A DNA stretch of 9,666 bases from Pirellulales bacterium (GTDB lineage Bacteria > Planctomycetota > Planctomycetia > Pirellulales > Thermoguttaceae). The stretch is taken from NCBI GenBank assembly GCA_030605745.1, contig JAUWHT010000285.1, positions 1 through 9,666 on the forward strand. Reading direction: 5' to 3'. The first letter of the stretch is position 1; every line of letters starts with the position of its first letter. Below the pieces are notes generated by a model, which did no database searches, was not told where the DNA came from, and worked only from the letters and a program-made list of their open reading frames with translations. Position numbers and translations under genes: made by a program. This document shows, piece by piece, positions 5,504-9,666 of this stretch.

Positions 5504-5995
5504 TCAACTACCGAGTAATTCTTCAAGCTTGATGTGGAGTCCGGGTCTCCACTTGGGAATCTCCGTGTCGGCGGCCGGAGTCGCCCTCAACTCAGGCAAC
5601 GCATCTACGCCCTCGGTCAGCACCAGTCGGCGAAGCTGAAGGTAGTCGGTCCGCAGCTCTTTTCGCACTGGCCAGTCGCCGACGGAGTCACCTCCCACAG
5701 TGTCGCCTGCCACAGTACTCTCGCCGGTAGGGGCCGTCGCCTCGATGTAAACCACTCGCTCGACCACGTTCGGCCCGCCGCGCACGAGCAACACGCCGCC
5801 CAGCGTGACGGCCGCCAGCAACGAGGCTGCCGTGGCACAGGGCCAGAGCCAGGAGCCCGGCCCGCGCCGCCGCAGCGAGGCCCGACCGGCCAGGAACAGC
5901 ACCCGATCCCGCTCCAAGCTCGACGGCTTCGGCTTTAGCGATAACAGGACGGCTTCGACCGCCGCCAGTTCTGCGTTCAATTTTTCTTGGGACAT
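5504..5995 (-). CDS. Putative membrane-anchored anti-sigma factor
   Basis: The 163-residue protein has a short charged cytoplasmic head (MSQEKLNAELAAVEAVLLSLKPKPSSLERDRVLF, residues 1-34), a basic stretch RRR (42-44), and one membrane segment (about 49-71, WLWPCATAASLLAAVTLGGVLLV). A mainly polar tail follows. Gene order (immediately after an ECF sigma factor, starts overlapping by 19 bp) and topology point to an anti-sigma protein that holds the sigma factor at the membrane. The zinc-binding HxxxCxxC motif of classical ZAS anti-sigmas is absent, so the call rests on context. The frame is open upstream to 6109, but that region lies inside the sigma gene; ATG at 5993-5995, preceded by TGGGGGT, is the better start. 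The TGA stop abuts the repeat at 5403-5503. Confidence 0.65.
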   Translation of the reverse strand: MSQEKLNAELAAVEAVLLSLKPKPSSLERDRVLFLAGRASLRRRGPGSWLWPCATAASLLAAVTLGGVLLVRGGPNVVERVVYIEATAPTGESTVAGDTVGGDSVGDWPVRKELRTDYLQLRRLVLTEGVDALPELRATPAADTEIPKWRPGLHIKLEELLGS

Positions 5996-6498
5996 GATAC
6001 CCCCAGTTTTTCTCGTAGTACCGCCAGTGCCGCCTGGTATCGCCGGTGGGCCGTACTGTCGGACGTGCCGGTCAGTTGGCCGATCTGTTCGAACGAAAGT
6101 CCGTCCCACACCCGGGCGACGACTACCTCGCGTCCTTCATCGGGCAGTGCCTCCAGGGCAGCGGTTGCGACCTGGGCGTCAATCGCGTCGGCGGCCGGAC
6201 TGTCGAACCAGGCCGGTTTCCGCGCGGCCGCTTGGGCCTCGCGGCGCTTCCGCCGTCGGGCCGACCGCGACGCGCTGATCGCCTTATTGCGTACCGCCCG
6301 GTAGAGCCACGCCACTGCGCCCTCCGGCGCCCGTGGCTGACCGGCAAGCTGAATCAGGGCCTCCTGCACAACGTCTTCCGCACAGTCGCAAAACTGCCGC
6401 GCATATAGTTCCAATGCCGCAGCGTGCCGATCCAACAGCCATCCGAGCAGTTCTGGGCCGACGGGCCGGTTCGCGTTGCTGTCGTTTTCGCTCACCAT
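5977..6498 (-). CDS. ECF-type RNA polymerase sigma factor
   Basis: At 173 residues the protein is the normal size for group 4 (ECF) sigma factors. Region 2 spans about residues 16-82, with CDCAEDVVQEALIQLAGQP and WLYRAVRNKAISASRSARRR, the helices that contact core polymerase and the -10 element. A linker (83-110) follows. Region 4 spans about 112-165 (ALEALPDEGREVVVARVWDGLSFEQIGQLTGTSDSTAHRRYQAAL), the -35-binding helix-turn-helix. The start ATG has no visible Shine-Dalgarno site. The end overlaps the start of the putative anti-sigma gene by 19 bp, indicating coupled translation. The promoters it controls are not evident here. The gene diverges from the LarA homologue across 132 bp. Confidence 0.9.
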   Translation of the reverse strand: MVSENDSNANRPVGPELLGWLLDRHAAALELYARQFCDCAEDVVQEALIQLAGQPRAPEGAVAWLYRAVRNKAISASRSARRRKRREAQAAARKPAWFDSPAADAIDAQVATAALEALPDEGREVVVARVWDGLSFEQIGQLTGTSDSTAHRRYQAALAVLREKLGVSCPKKN

Positions 6499-6524
6499 AC
6501 TAAAGACGCCGCTGACAGGGTTTC

Positions 6525-6536
6525 ATCCCGCGGGAT
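6525..6536. promoter_or_regulatory. Perfect palindrome in the divergent sigma/LarA-homologue gap
   Basis: ATCCCGCGGGAT is a perfect 12-bp inverted repeat 26 bp upstream of the sigma factor start. It is followed by an AT-rich GATATAAAAT (6540-6549) that could hold a -10 element (TATAAA, 6542-6547) for the rightward gene. It is placed where a regulator of either gene could bind, but no matching regulator is visible in the window. Confidence 0.3.
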
Positions 6537-6584
6537 TTCGATATAAAATTGCTGACTCGTTCCCTGATTGTAGCTGTCCAGTCC

Positions 6585-6612
6585 CGAACCTCGAACCCCG
6601 AGCCCCGAACCC
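6585..6612. repeat. 7-bp tandem repeat, four units
   Basis: Four consecutive 7-base units start at 6585, 6592, 6599 and 6606: CGAACCT, CGAACCC, CGAGCCC, CGAACCC. The array ends 18 bp before the ATG of the LarA homologue, just ahead of its weak ribosome binding site GCGAGG (6618-6623). Arrays like this can gain or lose units by slippage. Here a change would alter leader length without touching the coding frame. Confidence 0.7.
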
Positions 6613-6630
6613 CTTAAGCGAGGTTCCCCC

Positions 6631-7929
6631 ATGCCATGGTTCTCTGAACGGGCCGAGCGGATCGGCCGCGAGCGGCTTGAACAGTTGATGGAGCAGACGG
6701 TTGAGCAGGCCCGCCGGCGGATTTGTGCCCGGCCCAAGAGGGTGCTGCTGCTGCCGCCCGACATCACCCGGGCACACTCGGGGGCCGGTCGGCTGACTGA
6801 GGTTCTTTACGACCTGCTGGCCGCGGAGGCCGAGGTGCACGTGATCCCGGCGCTCGGCCAGCACGTGCCACACACGGCGGAAGAGAACCGCCGCATGTTC
6901 GGCTCGATCCCCGAACAGCGCATCCACCCACACGATTGGCGCGGCGGCTGCGTCTGGCTCGGTGACGTGCCGGCCGATTATGTCCGGCAAGCCACCGCCG
7001 GCGCCGCCGATTGGGCCATCCCCGTGGTGCTCAACCGGATGCTGATCGAGGAACCTTGGGACCTGGTAATCAACATCGGCCATGTCGTGCCGCACGAGGT
7101 GCTGGGGTTCGCCAATCACAACAAGAACTACTTCATCGGTCTGGCCGGTAAGGAGACGATCTGTGCCTCGCATATGGCAGCCGCCTGCTGCGGAATCGAA
7201 AACAACCTGGGCATGCTGACCACGCCGGTACGCGTGTGCTTCAACAAGGCCGAAGAGAAATACCTGGGCCACCTACCCGATCTGTACGTGCAGATCGTCA
7301 TGGCCCGAAACGAAGAGGACGAACTGGTCCACACTGGTCTGTACGTTGGCGACGATCTGGACACGTACCTCGACGCCGCCCGGCAGTCGCGCGAGCAGAA
7401 TATCACCATGCTCGACGAGCCGCTGCGGAAGGTCGTTTGCGTGATGCAGGGCGACGAGTTCTTCAGCACCTGGGTAGCCAACAAAGCCATCTACCGCACG
7501 CGGATGGCACTGGCCGACGGCGGCGAGTTGATCGTGATCGCCTCGGGCTTGAAACGATTCGGCGAGCAGCCCGAGGTCGACGCGCTGATACGCAAGTACG
7601 GCTACGTGGGCACGCCCCGGGTGATGGAGCACTATCGCACCGACCCGGCACTAAAGGACCTTGCCCACGCCGCGGCTCACCTGATCCACGGTTCGTCCGA
7701 GGGGCGGTTTTCGATCACCTATGCCCCGGGCCACATGTCCCGCGAGGAGATCGAGGGCGTGAATTTCCACTACGCCGACCTCGACCAAACGCTGGCCAAA
7801 TATCCGCCCGATCAACTCAAAGAGGGCTTCAACGACTTGCCCAACGGCCAGCAGATATTCTTCATCCCCACCCCATCCGCCGGCCTATGGGCCACGCGGG
7901 ATAAGCTGCTCGGGCGGTCAAAAGTCTAG
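6631..7929 (+). CDS. LarA-family (nickel-pincer racemase superfamily) protein
   Basis: The 432-residue protein is the length of LarA and keeps its key positions. LarA interconverts lactate enantiomers (relatives act on other 2-hydroxy acids) with a nickel-pincer nucleotide attached to a lysine. PPDITR (42-47) matches the LarA D-x-T-R site, with Arg47. GQHVPHT (76-82) carries the catalytic histidine region. His155, Lys165 and His181 lie in HVVPHEVLGFANHNKNYFIG and CASH, with spacings of 10 and 16 residues, the same as His174, Lys184 and His200 of Lactobacillus LarA. KAIYRTRMALADGGELIVIASG (285-306) is the C-terminal nucleotide-side motif. The usual SGGxK around the lysine is ANHNK, so the substrate probably differs from lactate. 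No larB, larC or larE cofactor genes are in the window. The ATG follows a modest GCGAGG site. Confidence 0.82.
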   Translation: MPWFSERAERIGRERLEQLMEQTVEQARRRICARPKRVLLLPPDITRAHSGAGRLTEVLYDLLAAEAEVHVIPALGQHVPHTAEENRRMFGSIPEQRIHPHDWRGGCVWLGDVPADYVRQATAGAADWAIPVVLNRMLIEEPWDLVINIGHVVPHEVLGFANHNKNYFIGLAGKETICASHMAAACCGIENNLGMLTTPVRVCFNKAEEKYLGHLPDLYVQIVMARNEEDELVHTGLYVGDDLDTYLDAARQSREQNITMLDEPLRKVVCVMQGDEFFSTWVANKAIYRTRMALADGGELIVIASGLKRFGEQPEVDALIRKYGYVGTPRVMEHYRTDPALKDLAHAAAHLIHGSSEGRFSITYAPGHMSREEIEGVNFHYADLDQTLAKYPPDQLKEGFNDLPNGQQIFFIPTPSAGLWATRDKLLGRSKV

Positions 7930-7951
7930 CCGGAATATCTCACCGGGAAAT

Positions 7952-8101
7952 TCACCACGGAGGCACGGAGAGCACGGAGAAAAGGCTTTGATTGGAGTTT
8001 TGATAGCTTGCATCAGACATCAAAGTATTTTCAACAACATCATTATCATTGAAAATACTTGCCTTTCAATAATCTCCGTGTCCTCCGTGCCTCCGTGGTG
8101 A
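7952..8101. mobile_element. 150-bp inverted-repeat element (MITE-like)
   Basis: Ends 7952-7980 and 8073-8101 are 29-bp inverted repeats matching at 27 of 29 positions. Each contains three CACGGAG units (left copies at 7956, 7964 and 7973; mirrored on the right). Inside is a second perfect 12-bp inverted repeat, AAGTATTTTCAA (8023-8034) and TTGAAAATACTT (8049-8060), with a 14-base loop. The interior is AT-richer than the surrounding DNA. No open reading frame fits. It lies between two convergent genes, so besides being a possible miniature element it could act as a two-way transcription barrier. No clear target-site duplication is visible. Confidence 0.75.
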
Positions 8102-8102
8102 G

Positions 8103-8139
8103 AAAAGCGGGCTAAACCTTGCGGCTTCGTAGAACCCGC
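8103..8139 (-). terminator. Terminator-like hairpin after the DUF1080-ThuA gene, carrying GTTTAGCC
   Basis: Directly after the stop codon, the minus strand reads GCGGGTT (complement of 8133-8139), a 19-base loop, then AGCCCGC (complement of 8107-8113) followed by TTTT. The stem is 7 bp including one G-T pair. The second arm overlaps GTTTAGCC (complement of 8110-8117), making this the fifth site of that octamer. The loop is long for an intrinsic terminator, so the function is tentative. Confidence 0.45.
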
Positions 8140-9666
8140 CTACTTCCAGGGTTCGAGCAGTTTTTGCGCCTGATTGGGACCGAAATTCCCCGGCTTCGGA
8201 TAGTCTTGGTTCTTCAGGAGTTCGTCGAAGGTGGGTGTTTTCGAGGGCACGCCGCCGGGCGGCACGTCCAGCCCGGCTATCCATACGATGCCGTTTAGCA
8301 CGACCGTGCGGAAGTTGTCATTGGCCCAACTCCAATGCCAGTGTCCGCCGGTGAAGCCGAACCCGCGCCCGCCGTCGGGCCGTCCACACGCCCAGGCCAC
8401 GTGCTCCGGCATACCCTTGCGCGACCGCACGGTTGGGTTGTTGCTATGGGGTCCGTCGGGGCGCTGGCGAGTGCTGTCTGGCGGAACGGCCGTCAGGATC
8501 GGTGTCACGCCCTCCATGTTCTGCGGGAAGCGCATGTGGTAGTACCACTCGTCGTTGATCTTAAACGGTTTGACGCCTTGCGTGATCGGGTGATCGGGCA
8601 GCTTCTTGAAATCGGCCACCCAAAACGGGTTGACCGACCAGTCCGTCTCGAAGTAACCGCCGATCCAATCCAGCAGGCAATTGCCCGGCTTGCCCTTGGG
8701 TATCTCGACGCCGTAGTGCAGGCACGCAAGGCCGACGCCCTTTTTCATCAGCTTGCCCACCGCATCCAAGTGCGGATTGAGCACGTGTCTTGGTCCGCCG
8801 TCGCAATAAATCACAATCGCGTCGGCGTCGTCCAGGACGCTGGCGTCCTTGGGCCAACCGTTCTGGTAGACCACCGTTTCAACGTTGGGCATGTTCTCGT
8901 CAAGGCACTTGGCCAACAGCAGGCAGCCGGCGTTGTGCTCGTGCCCGCCGTACCCGTGGCTCTTGCGACCGGCGATAAACACGATCTTTTTCTTGCCGGC
9001 CTTTTCCTTCATCGGATTGGCTTTCTTCAACTCCTTCAGCCGGATGTTCCGGAACTGCACTTTCATCGGCGGGCCGGCGTGAAGCTGAAACGCAATGACG
9101 CCGTCCTTGCGCCGCATCTGCACGTCGTTGTCGGTACACTCGACCATCTGGTGGCCGTTAATCGAGTGGCTCAGCACGTTGCCCTTGGCGATGATGTGGT
9201 ACTCGTTCCAATCGTCCCGCTTGATGTGCTTGAACAACTCGTCTGCGTCGCCCACCTTGCCGACGACCTTGGGCTTGTGGTTCTCACCGATGACGGTCTT
9301 GTCGCCGCGCTCGCATAGGAACCCGCGGAACCGCTCGCCGTAGAGCATCCCATCGTACTTGACCTCGTCGCCCTTGACCTCGTCGCCGATGTCGGCCTGG
9401 TATCCGCCGACGACCCACTTACCCCACTTCTCGGGCTCTTCCCAACTGCGGAACTGGACGCCCGAGTTGTGGTTCCGCAGCCGGTACTCGACCTTAAACT
9501 CGAAGTCGGCCGGTTTTCCACCCCGCCAGATGATAAAGGTGTTGCCTTTGGTTGGATTCTCCTTCGTGGTCTGGCCTGTGATTGCACCGTCTTCGACGCG
9601 CCAGAACTCGGGATTGCCGTCCCAGCCGCGGAGCGTCTTGCCGTCGAAGATCGACACGAAGCCATC
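8140..9666 (-). CDS. DUF1080-ThuA fusion protein, 5' end outside the window
   Basis: The frame is open to the window edge: the first visible residues are DGFVSIFDGKTLRGWDG, so the GTG at 9657 is internal and the real start (probably with a signal peptide) lies beyond. The 508 visible residues hold two domains. A DUF1080 / 3-keto-disaccharide hydrolase-type jelly roll spans about 4-213 (FDGKTLRGWDG, NHNSGVQFRSW, GGYQADIGD, WNEYHIIAKGN, FRNIRLKEL). After a lysine-rich linker, a ThuA-like glutamine-amidotransferase-fold domain spans about 225-465 (KIVFIAGRKSHGYGGHEHNAG, DDADAIVIYCDGG, GVGLACLHYGVE, GGHWHWSWANDNFRTVVLNGIVWIAG). DUF1080 members hydrolyse 3-keto-glycosides, and ThuA is tied to the 3-keto-trehalose route, so the fusion probably processes oxidised sugars outside the cytoplasm. 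A proline-rich tail ends LLEPWK. Confidence 0.88.
   Translation of the reverse strand, partial: DGFVSIFDGKTLRGWDGNPEFWRVEDGAITGQTTKENPTKGNTFIIWRGGKPADFEFKVEYRLRNHNSGVQFRSWEEPEKWGKWVVGGYQADIGDEVKGDEVKYDGMLYGERFRGFLCERGDKTVIGENHKPKVVGKVGDADELFKHIKRDDWNEYHIIAKGNVLSHSINGHQMVECTDNDVQMRRKDGVIAFQLHAGPPMKVQFRNIRLKELKKANPMKEKAGKKKIVFIAGRKSHGYGGHEHNAGCLLLAKCLDENMPNVETVVYQNGWPKDASVLDDADAIVIYCDGGPRHVLNPHLDAVGKLMKKGVGLACLHYGVEIPKGKPGNCLLDWIGGYFETDWSVNPFWVADFKKLPDHPITQGVKPFKINDEWYYHMRFPQNMEGVTPILTAVPPDSTRQRPDGPHSNNPTVRSRKGMPEHVAWACGRPDGGRGFGFTGGHWHWSWANDNFRTVVLNGIVWIAGLDVPPGGVPSKTPTFDELLKNQDYPKPGNFGPNQAQKLLEPWK

Noticed and set aside
5996..6109. 38-codon upstream extension of the anti-sigma gene
   Set aside because: It lies entirely within the sigma factor gene in another frame, is low in complexity (RTDRPTDRHVR), and a better placed ATG exists at 5993-5995.
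7952..8101. CRISPR array or CRISPR remnant
   Set aside because: The CACGGAG units are 7 bases with 1-2 base gaps and are arranged as two mirrored ends, with no repeat-spacer pattern and no cas genes nearby.
8335..9318. 327-codon open frame on the plus strand
   Set aside because: It lies wholly antisense to the DUF1080-ThuA gene, whose motifs are unmistakable. Its translation is low in recognisable motifs, as expected for the mirror frame of GC-rich codons.

Overview
The window looks like chromosomal DNA from a GC-rich environmental bacterium, most likely a planctomycete (Pirellulales-like or a relative). This is an inference from gene content: a DUF1080-ThuA fusion, an ECF sigma factor paired with a one-pass membrane partner, a secreted protein with a 'DGKLP...NPVTGK' tail, weak or absent Shine-Dalgarno sites at several starts, and intergenic gaps filled with small palindromic repeats. 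No single marker in the window proves the taxon.

Layout from left to right. A family 9 glycosyltransferase (118-1206, -) ends inside a cluster of palindromic repeats. A 336-bp divergent gap (1207-1542) follows, with a promoter candidate on each strand, one repeat unit and several short palindromes. It leads into a MazEF-type toxin-antitoxin pair (1543-2108, +; ribbon-helix-helix antitoxin and MazF/PemK RNase). Close behind, on the same strand, are two RNA-methyltransferase-type genes: an RlmI/RlmK-like class I SAM enzyme (2129-2977) and a SpoU/TrmH-family 2'-O-methyltransferase (3057-3878). The latter overlaps tail to tail by 7 bp with a secreted protein of unknown function (3872-5290, -). 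A second repeat cluster (5328-5503) ends 1 bp before the stop codon of a membrane-anchored putative anti-sigma protein (5504-5995, -). That gene overlaps the end of its upstream ECF sigma factor (5977-6498, -). Divergent from the sigma gene is a LarA-family (nickel-pincer racemase superfamily) homologue (6631-7929, +), preceded by a 7-bp tandem repeat. A 150-bp inverted-repeat element (7952-8101) separates it from a convergent, 5'-truncated DUF1080-ThuA protein (8140-9666, -) that probably acts on 3-keto sugars.

The genes do not form one pathway. The toxin-antitoxin pair may be cotranscribed with the two methyltransferases, and the sigma and anti-sigma genes are translationally overlapping. 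The LarA homologue and the DUF1080-ThuA protein both suggest hydroxy-acid or sugar metabolism but face each other across a repeat.

The most distinctive part of the window is its non-coding architecture. A repeat family whose members carry the octamer GTTTAGCC beside a short hairpin occurs at five places, and a separate nested hairpin of about 100 bp occurs twice (1-99 and 5408-5503). These elements sit exactly at gene ends, in one case supplying the stop codon and in another the last residues of the protein.
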